Positions 9,586-18,274 of a stretch of 64,000 bases of DNA are shown piece by piece. Under the pieces are notes generated by a model, which saw only the letters and a program-made list of their open reading frames with translations, was not told the origin of the DNA and did not search any database. Both the position numbers and the translations under genes were made by a program. Position 1 is the first letter of the stretch. Each line of letters opens with the position of its first letter. Where the stretch lies: positions 620,001 to 684,000 of the forward strand of contig NZ_JAAVVB010000002.1 in the NCBI RefSeq assembly GCF_018449775.1. The letters run 5' to 3'. This DNA is from Mucilaginibacter sp. dw_454 (lineage in GTDB: Bacteria; Bacteroidota; Bacteroidia; Sphingobacteriales; Sphingobacteriaceae).

Positions 9586-9953
9586 TGATTGATTTTACAG
9601 GCCATGCCTGTGTAAACTGCCGCAAAATGGAAGCAAATGTGTGGACAGATGAACAAGTAGGGCAAACCATTAACCTAGACTATGTTTTGATACAACTATA
9701 TGTAGATGATAAAACGGATCTCGCTCCGGCCGAGCAAACGGTTACGCCCGAGGGGCGAGCTATTAAAACCATAGGTAACAAATGGAGCTATTTGCAAACC
9801 AGTAAGTTTCAAGCTAACTCGCAGCCCTTTTATGTATTGTTAGACCCCGAAACGCAAACAGCGATGGTACCACCTCAAGGTGCAAATTATGACCCGATCA
9901 ATTATTTGAAATACCTACAAAGCGGATTAACCGCCTACCATAAACAACAATAA
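9570..9953 (+). CDS. Thioredoxin-like C-terminal domain of DsbD (out-of-frame continuation)
   Basis: 127 residues. The start M-H-K-P-V-M-I-D-F-T-G-H-A-C-V-N-C-R-K-M is the gamma (thioredoxin) domain of DsbD with a C-V-N-C active site in place of W-C-x-x-C. It has no signal peptide, so as a free protein it would stay in the cytoplasm, where it could not do its normal job. Its ATG overlaps the end of the upstream gene by 16 bases. This arrangement indicates a one-base deletion or a sequencing error; reinitiation is less likely. Confidence 0.8.
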   Translation: MHKPVMIDFTGHACVNCRKMEANVWTDEQVGQTINLDYVLIQLYVDDKTDLAPAEQTVTPEGRAIKTIGNKWSYLQTSKFQANSQPFYVLLDPETQTAMVPPQGANYDPINYLKYLQSGLTAYHKQQ

Positions 9954-10009
9954 AAAGTCTTCAATCGTTCTTAAGATAAGTTAGTAGTTAATAGACCCCC
10001 TGAAAAGCA

Positions 10010-10038
10010 TCTCCTGAAGCGGATGTTTTTTTTAAAAC
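10010..10038 (+). terminator. Probable terminator after the DsbD genes
   Basis: AAGCATC and GATGTTT form a short stem with one G-T pair around a 10-base loop, followed by a run of T. It is weaker than the other terminators in the window. Confidence 0.45.
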
Positions 10039-10131
10039 CTATGAAATCTCACTGGAAAAATATCATTAAGCGTCCTGATTGAAAGCTGTATCAACTTGCA
10101 GTTTATTCATTCAGTATTAATTTATTTTTTC

Positions 10132-11502
10132 ATGAAAACCATCATAGAACCATTTAGAATTAAATCGGTTGAGCCGATTCATTTTACCAGTGCCGGGCAA
10201 CGCCGGCAATTGCTGCAGGAAGCAGCCTACAATCCCTTTTTATTAAAAGCCCGCGACGTTATTATTGACCTGCTTACAGACAGCGGTACGGGTGCCATGA
10301 GCAGTGCTCAATGGGCCGGCATCATGAATGGCGATGAAAGTTACGCCGGCAGTGACAGTTTTTTTCGCTTTGAAGAGGCTGTACGGAACCTTACAGCTAT
10401 GCCCTATATTATCCCGGTTCACCAAGGGAGAGCTGCAGAAAAGATTCTCTTTACTGTCAAAGGTGGAAAAGGCAAGTATGTATTAAGCAACACCTTGTTT
10501 GATACCACCCGCGCCAATATTGAATTCTCAGGAGCTACGGGCGTTGATTTGTTATGTCCTGAAGGACATGATCCAGCGGTAGCAGCACCTTTTAAAGGAA
10601 ACATAGATCTGGACGCGTTAACTGCGTTTATCGGGCAACATGATCCGGCTGATATATCTATGGTGATCCTTACCGTTACCAATAATTCGGGTGGCGGCCA
10701 GCCGGTAAGTATGGAAAATATCAAGGCAGCCCGGGCAATATGCAACCAACATCATATCCCATTTTTTATTGATTGCTGCCGTTTTGCCGAAAACTGTTAT
10801 TTTATTAAACATCGCGAGGCTGGGTATGCGCATAAAACAGTTTTGGAAATAGCGCAAGAACTGTTTAGTTATGCCGATGGCTGTACCATGAGCGCCAAAA
10901 AAGACGCCTTTGCCAATATCGGCGGTTTCCTGGCATTGCATGACGCGCAACTGGCGGAGGAATGCCGTAACCTATTGATCATTACTGAAGGCTTCCCAAC
11001 CTATGGTGGCCTTGCGGGCCGCGACCTGGATGCAATAGCTATAGGCCTGACGGAAATAGTTGATGAAGATTACTTGAAATACCGCATTCGCAGCATTGAG
11101 TATATAGGAGAGAAGCTGGAGAGCCACAATATTCCGTTTCTAAAGCCGACAGGTGGTCACGCCATTTATCTGGATGCTAAAGCATTTTTAGATCATATCC
11201 CTGCGCATCAATATCCCGGGCAGGCGTTGAGTTGCGCCCTTTACCTTGAAGGTGGCGTACGTGGTGTAGAAATAGGATCTGTTATGTTTGGAAAATATGA
11301 TGCCGATGGAAAACTAACCCCATCAGCTATGGAACTGGTCAGACTGGCCATCCCGCGACGAACTTATACACAAAGTCATATGGACTACTTAGCGGAAGTT
11401 ATCATTGCAGTTTATGAGAACAGGTCGGCCATCAAAGGGTTGAAAATTACTTACGAGACTCCGTTTTTGAGACATTTTACTGCCAAATTTGAGACGGTTT
11501 AA
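10132..11502 (+). CDS. tnaA: Tryptophanase (tryptophan indole-lyase)
   Basis: 456 residues from the ATG at 10132; an in-frame TTG at 10096 adds a poor extension. Fold-type I PLP lyase with H-Q-G-R-A-A-E for phosphate binding and the PLP lysine in T-M-S-A-K-K-D-A. Tyrosine phenol-lyase is the close alternative. The ending F-L-R-H-F-T-A-K has the histidine found in tryptophanase (E. coli His463) where phenol-lyase has Phe, and G-V-R-G-V-E-I-G-S also matches tryptophanase. It splits tryptophan into indole, pyruvate and ammonia. No tnaB permease or TnaC leader peptide is seen beside it. Confidence 0.87.
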   Translation: MKTIIEPFRIKSVEPIHFTSAGQRRQLLQEAAYNPFLLKARDVIIDLLTDSGTGAMSSAQWAGIMNGDESYAGSDSFFRFEEAVRNLTAMPYIIPVHQGRAAEKILFTVKGGKGKYVLSNTLFDTTRANIEFSGATGVDLLCPEGHDPAVAAPFKGNIDLDALTAFIGQHDPADISMVILTVTNNSGGGQPVSMENIKAARAICNQHHIPFFIDCCRFAENCYFIKHREAGYAHKTVLEIAQELFSYADGCTMSAKKDAFANIGGFLALHDAQLAEECRNLLIITEGFPTYGGLAGRDLDAIAIGLTEIVDEDYLKYRIRSIEYIGEKLESHNIPFLKPTGGHAIYLDAKAFLDHIPAHQYPGQALSCALYLEGGVRGVEIGSVMFGKYDADGKLTPSAMELVRLAIPRRTYTQSHMDYLAEVIIAVYENRSAIKGLKITYETPFLRHFTAKFETV

Positions 11503-11520
11503 CATCGTCAACCAAATAGC

Positions 11521-11550
11521 AAAGCCATAAATCGTAAGACTTATGGCTTT
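11521..11550. terminator. Bidirectional terminator
   Basis: AAAGCCATAA and TTATGGCTTT pair perfectly around a 10-base loop between the convergent tnaA and serine protease genes. Confidence 0.85.
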
Positions 11551-11576
11551 TGCACACTATTAACTATTACTATTTA

Positions 11577-13304
11577 TTAACTTCTCGGTTTGGTGTTGTC
11601 AACGCTATTATTCAAGAATTGAATGACATCACTTACACTTAATATTACGGTGCAAGCGCGGCTAAATCGTGCGATATTGATCCCGCGAAAATTACCGTTG
11701 ATGTCGAACACAGGACCACCGCACTGGTCGGCTTTTAAAACAGCATCATACACATAGACGCTATTAAAACCGTCGCGTCGCAGGCTTTTGCCGCCTGCGA
11801 AGTTCTCGGCGGGGTGGTCATGCTTTATCTGAGGTGGATAAGTTAATGCAATTGACTTTACAAATTCCTCAGACCCTCTTTTCAATTTTATGGTGACTAT
11901 ATCTCCCGGCCAATAGGTTGACATCGAGTCTAAAAATCCGGCTGCATTTTCGACGGGTTTACCATCGAGCTGGGCAATGATGTCGCCCACCCGGAAATCA
12001 TTCTTTGCCGCGGGCGATCCTGCTCGGACAAAATACAACTTAGCTGGCTGGCTGGCATGTTGCGCTGTAGCACCCAAAAAGCCTGCGCCGGTTACTTTAG
12101 GCAGATCAAAACGATCGCTACCCAAAATGCCAACTACAGCAGCAGTATCAATCCCTGGCGAGATCAAAAAAGTGCCTTCAGCTATATTTCCCGAAGATGT
12201 CCTTTTCAAATCAATGCCGCCAGGAAAACTTACACCCGGACGCAGCATCACCAGGTCGGTTTCTTTGTCCCGCTTGATTACTGTTGCCTTCTTACCGGCG
12301 ACGGTGATATCTGTATCGCCAACCATGGAGCTTTTGGAAATGACTACAAAAGATCCTAAAGCCTTTTCTAGTGAAGTCCCTTTAAGAGAGATCAACGTAC
12401 CCGCTATCGTCTGATTTCTGCCCTGTAAAACACTGGAGATGGACATAATACTTTTTTGATAACTTTTACCAACACCGGTAAACGATGCCATATCCTGAAG
12501 TAAAGAAGTACCTGCCGGTTGTTTTTTTCCGGAGAACTCGTCCATAGTATTGGTTGCCTCGGGTAGCGTATGGTATACCATGGCCACGTTCAATGCCGCC
12601 CAATATTTTTTATAAGAGTTAACCGGCACGTCATAGTTGTCTGCTTCCGGTATTTCTATAGCGCTGTGCAGGCCAATTACTTCGCCGTCGGCATTAAATA
12701 GCGGGCCGCCGGAATCGCCGGGTTCCATCATACAGGTAGACTTAATAAAACCCCGCGTTACGCGGGGCTCTGTAATATGGCCAAATCTTACGGTTGGCGG
12801 TGATTGGTTAAGCGTTTCCGGATACGAAATGCTCAAACATGGCTGGTTTGGCTTAAGCTCGGCCGAATTACCCATCTCTGCATATGGCCAGTCGCCGATG
12901 CTTACCATCTTCATAAGCGCCACATCGGGGCGGGTTTTATCTTCTGAAAGCTCAATCTTGCCTAATGCTGTGGCAATTCCCACGCGTCCGTCAGGAAACA
13001 TAACCTGATAGGTATTTCCCGGGGCAGAAACATGGGCGGCTGTTAATATATAACCATCCTTAATTACCACGGCGCTAAATTGTGCGCTTGTGCGTTGCTG
13101 AGCCAGGGTATCAAATCCCCACATGCGTACACAGGCCGGTTTAACCCGTTTAATTACTGAGGATAATTGCTCCTGTAGTTTTAGAGCCTGGCTTTTTTGT
13201 GCAGATGAAACCTGCGGATAAAAGACGCAGAGTACCAGCGCCACGGCAAACGTTAACCGGTAAATAACTTTCACTATTTTAAAACTTTGATGTACAATAG
13301 TCAT
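11577..13304 (-). CDS. Exported trypsin-like serine protease with second, degenerate protease domain and PDZ
   Basis: 575 residues from the ATG at 13304 (a GTG one codon earlier overlaps the upstream stop). A signal-like hydrophobic segment lies at residues 18-35. Domain one (about 45-240) is a complete HtrA/trypsin fold: His91 in L-T-A-A-H-V, Asp127 in R-P-D-V-A-L-M and Ser198 in P-G-D-S-G-G-P. Domain two (about 285-570) repeats the fold but lacks the His (V-I-S-K-S-S), keeps an Asp (E-T-D-L-V-M-L) and has Cys528 for Ser (D-Q-C-G-G-P). A PDZ domain (about 408-485) is inserted in it. Likely periplasmic and co-transcribed with the TlpA gene. Confidence 0.85.
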   Translation of the reverse strand: MTIVHQSFKIVKVIYRLTFAVALVLCVFYPQVSSAQKSQALKLQEQLSSVIKRVKPACVRMWGFDTLAQQRTSAQFSAVVIKDGYILTAAHVSAPGNTYQVMFPDGRVGIATALGKIELSEDKTRPDVALMKMVSIGDWPYAEMGNSAELKPNQPCLSISYPETLNQSPPTVRFGHITEPRVTRGFIKSTCMMEPGDSGGPLFNADGEVIGLHSAIEIPEADNYDVPVNSYKKYWAALNVAMVYHTLPEATNTMDEFSGKKQPAGTSLLQDMASFTGVGKSYQKSIMSISSVLQGRNQTIAGTLISLKGTSLEKALGSFVVISKSSMVGDTDITVAGKKATVIKRDKETDLVMLRPGVSFPGGIDLKRTSSGNIAEGTFLISPGIDTAAVVGILGSDRFDLPKVTGAGFLGATAQHASQPAKLYFVRAGSPAAKNDFRVGDIIAQLDGKPVENAAGFLDSMSTYWPGDIVTIKLKRGSEEFVKSIALTYPPQIKHDHPAENFAGGKSLRRDGFNSVYVYDAVLKADQCGGPVFDINGNFRGINIARFSRACTVILSVSDVIQFLNNSVDNTKPRS

Positions 13305-13306
13305 CA

Positions 13307-14440
13307 CTAGTCTTTAAATAATTCAGCCAGTTTCTTATTCAGGTCTTCGCCACGTAAGCCGGTTTCAATCAGGTTGCCATTACGGTCAACCAAAAATGTA
13401 GCCGGGATAGCCGACACGCCATACAAGCGGGCCACACTGTTGCTCTGACCATTCAGATCGCAAACCTGTGGCCATGCCATGCCTTCTTGTTGTACAGCTT
13501 TCAGCCATTTGTCGCGGCTGCTATCCAATGATACTGATAGTATCTCCAAACCTTTGTCTTTATACATTTTGTATTGAGTTACCAGGTTAGGTATTTCCTG
13601 GCGACAAGGCGAACACCAGCTTGCCCAAAAATCGATCAATACAATTTTACCCTTATAAGCTGATAAGGTTACCGGCTTGCCTGCAACGTTTACCTGGGTA
13701 AAGTCTGGCGCGGTACCACCAACCTTTAATCGATAATGTGCATTAATAAACTCCTGGATAGTTTTACCGGCGTCAGTAGCTTGTATTTGAGGACTCATGG
13801 CTTTAAATACAGGCTCTGCTTTGGCAACCGAATGTTCATTGGATGCAGCGCCAAACAACGCTATCGGCGCGAAATAAGAGTCGGGATGCGTTTTAGCGAA
13901 TTCAAAGTTTTTAATTTGATAGTCGGCTACCATTTTGTAATGCTGACGTGCTACCTGGTTGGTGAAAGCGGTATCGCCAACCAATTCTGGCGCGGCTGCA
14001 ATCTGGGCGTTAGATATTCTATCAATATCCCAGGGCATTGGTCCAACTTCCTTTACATAAGCTGAATACTCGTCATAGGTTTTAGAGCCTGTGATTTTCG
14101 CATCGGTTAATGAATCTTTAGAATTGATCTCCATATTTTCATCAGCAAAATTGAAATAAAGCACATCAAGACCGTGCGTTGCCATGTCCTTACCTGCACC
14201 TTTATGGTCAAGCGCCATACGACACGAGCTATAAGGGTTCATGTGGCCCGTAAATTTAAAACTACCATTAACTACAATGGCAGAATCGCCGTGGCCTTTA
14301 TTGTCGGTCATGTAGTCAAAGTAAACCTTGGCGGGTGCGCCAAGGTTACCAATATGACCAGTAATGGTAAAATGCGAAGATTGCGCAGTGGCCACTAATG
14401 ACGACGCGGTTAATAACAATAAATTTAATATCTTTTTCAT
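13307..14440 (-). CDS. TlpA-type thioredoxin with N-terminal DUF4369-like domain
   Basis: 377 residues with a signal peptide (residues 1-20). The N-terminal beta domain (about 24-120) resembles DUF4369. A helical linker leads to a C-terminal AhpC/TSA-thioredoxin domain (about 240-377) with Cys276 and Cys279 in A-S-W-C-S-P-C-R. Such proteins reduce or oxidise disulfides in the periplasm. The gene lies 29 bases after the PKD-like lipoprotein gene and directly before the protease gene, as the end part of the SusCD locus. Confidence 0.88.
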   Translation of the reverse strand: MKKILNLLLLTASSLVATAQSSHFTITGHIGNLGAPAKVYFDYMTDNKGHGDSAIVVNGSFKFTGHMNPYSSCRMALDHKGAGKDMATHGLDVLYFNFADENMEINSKDSLTDAKITGSKTYDEYSAYVKEVGPMPWDIDRISNAQIAAAPELVGDTAFTNQVARQHYKMVADYQIKNFEFAKTHPDSYFAPIALFGAASNEHSVAKAEPVFKAMSPQIQATDAGKTIQEFINAHYRLKVGGTAPDFTQVNVAGKPVTLSAYKGKIVLIDFWASWCSPCRQEIPNLVTQYKMYKDKGLEILSVSLDSSRDKWLKAVQQEGMAWPQVCDLNGQSNSVARLYGVSAIPATFLVDRNGNLIETGLRGEDLNKKLAELFKD

Positions 14441-14469
14441 TTGTATTTGGTTGATTTTATGTTGTTGAT

Positions 14470-15882
14470 TTATCTGATAACCATGTCGACCGGAGAGCCG
14501 GGTATACCATTGATAGTTTTAGTAATGGTGCCGTTTTTACCTACGCTTACGTCTAGGGTATATAAGCTACCATTAGTTCCAGCGGTTAAGGTATTACCAT
14601 CGGCACTTAGCTTGATCATGGTTACCTTGTTGCCGTTCATATTGGCGTCAAGCGTGCGCAGATCCTGGTTAAGGGGGTTATAACGGTAAATCTTGTCGTT
14701 AGATGTGAAATAGAAAATGTCAACTGTTGATTTTTGCCATTTTGTATCATCCGTTACAAATGCCTCGCCTTTAAACTCGCGTTTGCCATAGATGTGAATG
14801 GAGCGTTGCGAGTAGTCGTCCATATCGATATAAAAAGACAATTCATAAATTTTGCCATCGGTGCCTTTTATGTAAGCGTAAGATTGCCCCGGTTGGGCCT
14901 GCATGAACAGCATGTTGCTTGTGCCAATATGTTTCGCGTCGAAAGCTGAACCGTCGGTTGCAAAATCATTCCCCATATAATTACCACCACCATCAAAAGT
15001 GATGAACGATTGTGCCGTTGCATCAAAGCCAAAGAAGTAGCTGGGCGTACGCGTGTAGAATTTAGATAGTGTGTAATCGCCAGATTGGGCGCTTGAAAAT
15101 TTACCAAAGTCCGGAGCAAACGGCGCCGTTTGCGTTACCGATAAATATAGCTTGCCATTAATCTCGGCGGTAGGGGTACCGTTTGACGCTTCAAAGCTTC
15201 CCAAATTGATGGTTGGCGGTGCAATGAAAAACTGATCCTTAAAGTAGTTTTTGCGCAGCATAGTACTGCCGTCAATCACAACCCCAGGGTTAGCCGGGTC
15301 CTGGCAAATTACCCAGTAGTTTTCTACCGATCCGGGTTGATACGCCAAAGGTTTGGCAAACAGTTGCGTCGGCGTTACAGGTAGATCTTCTCCGTTTAAA
15401 GATTTATACAAATTGGATATAACAGAGTTATCAGGTTTGATAAAAGATAATTTAGTTATCCCGTTATCAACGCTTAATACTGTAGTGCCGGTAGAGAATT
15501 GAGTGCCACCCAGGATCTTAAACTGAAAAAAATACTTAATGCCGTTGCGCTTATCCGTAATGGTTAGCTTAGCATCGCGCAGCTGGGGTGCCAGATTATA
15601 AACAAATTTGAGCGGGTAACCGGTAAAAGTTTCAGTTCGCGCTTCTTCGGCAACTAAAATATCCCATTGATAACTAAGGTCTGTTAGATAGTTAGCGCCG
15701 GCGATGGTTACTTTAGGTGCCAGTGTTAGCGTATCGCCCACCAGGGCGTTGAATGTGGAGTCTGTGAACGCTGTTAATATCGGTTCGCTCGGGGTATGAT
15801 AGGTATAATTCCCCAGGTCTTTTTTACAAGAAAAAAGAGTACCGGCCAGGAATATCAAAAGAAAATATAGCTTGTTTCTCAT
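14470..15882 (-). CDS. PKD-like family lipoprotein of the SusCD locus
   Basis: 470 residues with a lipoprotein signal (hydrophobic residues 5-17, lipobox L-F-S-C at residue 19, then K-K-D). The first 130 residues look like PKD/immunoglobulin-like beta domains (ALVGDTLTLAPKV, SYQWDI); the rest is probably a beta-propeller-like surface domain with repeating Y/F/G-rich strands. It resembles the PKD-like lipoproteins found after SusC/SusD/DUF4843 genes in Bacteroidota. It is likely a surface-exposed substrate-binding accessory. The substrate is not known. Confidence 0.75.
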   Translation of the reverse strand: MRNKLYFLLIFLAGTLFSCKKDLGNYTYHTPSEPILTAFTDSTFNALVGDTLTLAPKVTIAGANYLTDLSYQWDILVAEEARTETFTGYPLKFVYNLAPQLRDAKLTITDKRNGIKYFFQFKILGGTQFSTGTTVLSVDNGITKLSFIKPDNSVISNLYKSLNGEDLPVTPTQLFAKPLAYQPGSVENYWVICQDPANPGVVIDGSTMLRKNYFKDQFFIAPPTINLGSFEASNGTPTAEINGKLYLSVTQTAPFAPDFGKFSSAQSGDYTLSKFYTRTPSYFFGFDATAQSFITFDGGGNYMGNDFATDGSAFDAKHIGTSNMLFMQAQPGQSYAYIKGTDGKIYELSFYIDMDDYSQRSIHIYGKREFKGEAFVTDDTKWQKSTVDIFYFTSNDKIYRYNPLNQDLRTLDANMNGNKVTMIKLSADGNTLTAGTNGSLYTLDVSVGKNGTITKTINGIPGSPVDMVIR

Positions 15883-15899
15883 TGCCTTGTGTTTAAAAA

Positions 15900-16769
15900 T
15901 TAAATCAATATCTGGTTGCCATATTCGTCAATGAAAATGAGTTTATTCACAGACGGGAAATATTTAAGCCAGAACTTTTTATCAGGCGCGCTAGAATTAT
16001 AAAAATCATAGTCGCCGGTGCTATCGCTGCGTTTTGTCAGCACGTAACCTTTATCAGGATTTTGAGTTATCCAGGTAAAAGGATCTTGCAAAAACTCGTG
16101 CACATTCTCGATGTAATATAGGGTCCGCGGGATCTGTAAGTAATAATTAGGATCTACGGAGCCATCCGGAATAACCAGGTCGCGTGTACCCGATGAGATC
16201 AGGAACAACTGATGTTTAACGCGACTGTAAGCACCTAATTGACCCCAATAATGCCACCACACAGGTTCTTCTAATCGATTGGAAAAGTTGATCTTTTCGC
16301 TGCGTATGGCTAAGGGCAGATTAGTACTAAAATCGCTACCACCACTTACAACCAGAGATAAGCTTACTGACTTATTTTGCAGTGCGGTATCCGTATTTAA
16401 TAGGATTATCGGTATATGGATAACGCCGGAATCAGCCGGCATATCATAGCTTGCCTTGAGCGGCACGTAATGCAGGTTGGCAACAGCTGTTGAGCTTTTA
16501 GGGTCTGCCGCTAATATAAAACTGCGTGCATGACTTACCCGGTCGCCGGATGTGGTGACTTTCACCCAAACCGTATCGCGCAATTGCGATGGATTGTAAG
16601 CAAAAGTATAAGTATAAGCTGCAGTGTCTGCTACGCCTAGTCCTATATAAATGTTGTCTTTACCATTTGGCGAACTATAAGTAGTTAAGCCTTCTTTTTT
16701 ACAGCTGGTTAGCGCAATTGCACTCACCAAAAACAAAATTAAAGTTGATATTTTCATGGCTGCTTTCAT
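15900..16769 (-). CDS. DUF4843 domain lipoprotein
   Basis: 289 residues; lipobox L-T-S-C near residue 23 followed by K-K-E. The middle has the pattern of DUF4843: SFILAADPKSSTAVANLHYV followed by H-I-P-I-I-L-L-N-T and L-S-L-V-V. A second Met at residue 5 is an alternative start. The start codon lies immediately after the SusD stop. Proteins of this family are SusCD-locus accessories, probably binding the substrate at the cell surface. Confidence 0.8.
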   Translation of the reverse strand: MKAAMKISTLILFLVSAIALTSCKKEGLTTYSSPNGKDNIYIGLGVADTAAYTYTFAYNPSQLRDTVWVKVTTSGDRVSHARSFILAADPKSSTAVANLHYVPLKASYDMPADSGVIHIPIILLNTDTALQNKSVSLSLVVSGGSDFSTNLPLAIRSEKINFSNRLEEPVWWHYWGQLGAYSRVKHQLFLISSGTRDLVIPDGSVDPNYYLQIPRTLYYIENVHEFLQDPFTWITQNPDKGYVLTKRSDSTGDYDFYNSSAPDKKFWLKYFPSVNKLIFIDEYGNQILI

Positions 16770-18263
16770 TTAATTAGTTCTATAAGTAAGTTCATCCTGC
16801 GGTTTCGGGAATACAAAAATCGAGTTAGACGGCGGGATGGTTTGTGTAGAGGATAATACCACCGCATGATTTAACCGTTTGTACATGTAGAATAGCTGGT
16901 TTTCGCCATAAAACTCTTTGCGTGCCTCGGTTAATAAAAGTGTTATGAAAGCATCTTTAGAGGGCACAATAGTCAGGGCATTGCCGATGCCACGTTTGGC
17001 TCGTATGGTATTGTAATAGTCCAGCGACGCGGTAGGATTAGTTGTGAAACTCGCCTCAGCCGCAATGTAATACAGTTCGCTTAGACGAATGGCAGGCGCA
17101 ACCAGCGGATGAAGATTAACCTGGGGTGCACCGTTCTCAACGTATTTTTGCAGGACAGCACGGTTAGCACCACCACTTACCGAAGCAGTTGATAAAAACC
17201 ATTGTTTATAGCGCCAGTCTTCTGCGCCATCACCGCCTATTTCGTAAATGTCGCCTACCTGGTCAACTGTTGCGCTATAGGTGGGGTTAGACACGGTATA
17301 AAGATTTTGCAGCATGTTTACTTCGCCTGCATTATCAATATACCAGCAAGCCACTAATTCCGGATAAAAAATACGGTCTCGTTTTTGAACGTCGCTCGCA
17401 AAAAAATCATCCTGATTGGTAAAAGGGAACTTTTTGGCGTTGATTACTTCCTGTGCGCTGGTAAGTGCATCGGCATTATCTCCTTTGTATAAATAAACGC
17501 GGGCCATTTCGCCACATACCGCATAATAGTTTAGACGATGACGGCGATTCTGACTAAATAAGTCATTCGCAGCCAGCTCAGTACCCGTGCTTGGTAGTGG
17601 GGTTAAAGGTGGCGGCGAAGTTGGTGGATAGCCTACTTTATAACTAGCAGACAGGATCGGATCGTTTTTCAACAATACTTTCGCGGCTACTAAATCCGTC
17701 AAAGCCAAATCAATGATTTGCTGCACGGTAGAATTTGGTGTGCTTTTGGTACTTACCTGCGTTACATAAGGGATAGCAACCTGGCTGGCACCGGTAACAT
17801 AGGCCGGTGCAAAATTGCGTAGCAGGTCAAAATGCAGGTAAGCGCGTAATGCCAGGGCCTCGCCCTTAATCAAATCGCGGTTAGCGCCCGAGAATTGTAC
17901 CTTGGGGTCATCAATTGCAGCCAGCAGGTAATTGCAATTTGCAATGGCCCGGTAACCCGTGTTCCAGGTATCGGTGTTTTTGCTAACTACAGAGGGTAAC
18001 GTATAATTGAAATTTGCAGTTTGCTGCAAAACCACGTCATTAAACTGATAGTTCTGCGAAAGGATATCGTTCTGAAACGTCAGGTTGCCACCGTAAAGGG
18101 AAGTAGATGAGCAAAGTGTGTATATACCGTTGAGCGCCTCTTCAAAGCCTTCTTCGGTAGTGAAAAGCTGGTCTTTGTCCACCTGAGATTGCGGTTTAAC
18201 ATCCAGAAACTTATTGCAGGATGTTAAAGCGATTAAAACGGTTAAGTATATTAATTTCTTCAT
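16770..18263 (-). CDS. RagB/SusD family outer-membrane nutrient-binding lipoprotein
   Basis: 497 residues from the ATG at 18263, which places a lipoprotein signal (M-K-K-L-I-Y-L, lipobox L-T-S-C) at the very start; an upstream non-ATG codon at 18299 would bury it. Typical SusD features follow: F-L-D-V-K-P-Q-S-Q, G-E-A-L-A-L-R-A-Y-L-H-F-D-L, TPR-like helices, and a C-terminal A-R-K-E-F-Y-G-E-N-Q-L-F-Y motif. SusD caps the SusC barrel and captures substrate. The start is 11 bases after the SusC stop. Confidence 0.92.
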   Translation of the reverse strand: MKKLIYLTVLIALTSCNKFLDVKPQSQVDKDQLFTTEEGFEEALNGIYTLCSSTSLYGGNLTFQNDILSQNYQFNDVVLQQTANFNYTLPSVVSKNTDTWNTGYRAIANCNYLLAAIDDPKVQFSGANRDLIKGEALALRAYLHFDLLRNFAPAYVTGASQVAIPYVTQVSTKSTPNSTVQQIIDLALTDLVAAKVLLKNDPILSASYKVGYPPTSPPPLTPLPSTGTELAANDLFSQNRRHRLNYYAVCGEMARVYLYKGDNADALTSAQEVINAKKFPFTNQDDFFASDVQKRDRIFYPELVACWYIDNAGEVNMLQNLYTVSNPTYSATVDQVGDIYEIGGDGAEDWRYKQWFLSTASVSGGANRAVLQKYVENGAPQVNLHPLVAPAIRLSELYYIAAEASFTTNPTASLDYYNTIRAKRGIGNALTIVPSKDAFITLLLTEARKEFYGENQLFYMYKRLNHAVVLSSTQTIPPSNSIFVFPKPQDELTYRTN

Positions 18264-18274
18264 GTCTGGATTAT

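Noticed and set aside
9560..9590. Programmed -1 frameshift in dsbD
   Set aside because: The site lacks a proper slippery heptamer (TAAAAGA) and no downstream stem was seen, so an indel or read error is preferred.
10132..11502. Tyrosine phenol-lyase as the identity of the tryptophanase gene
   Set aside because: The histidine in R-H-F-T and the V-E-I-G-S segment match tryptophanase rather than phenol-lyase.
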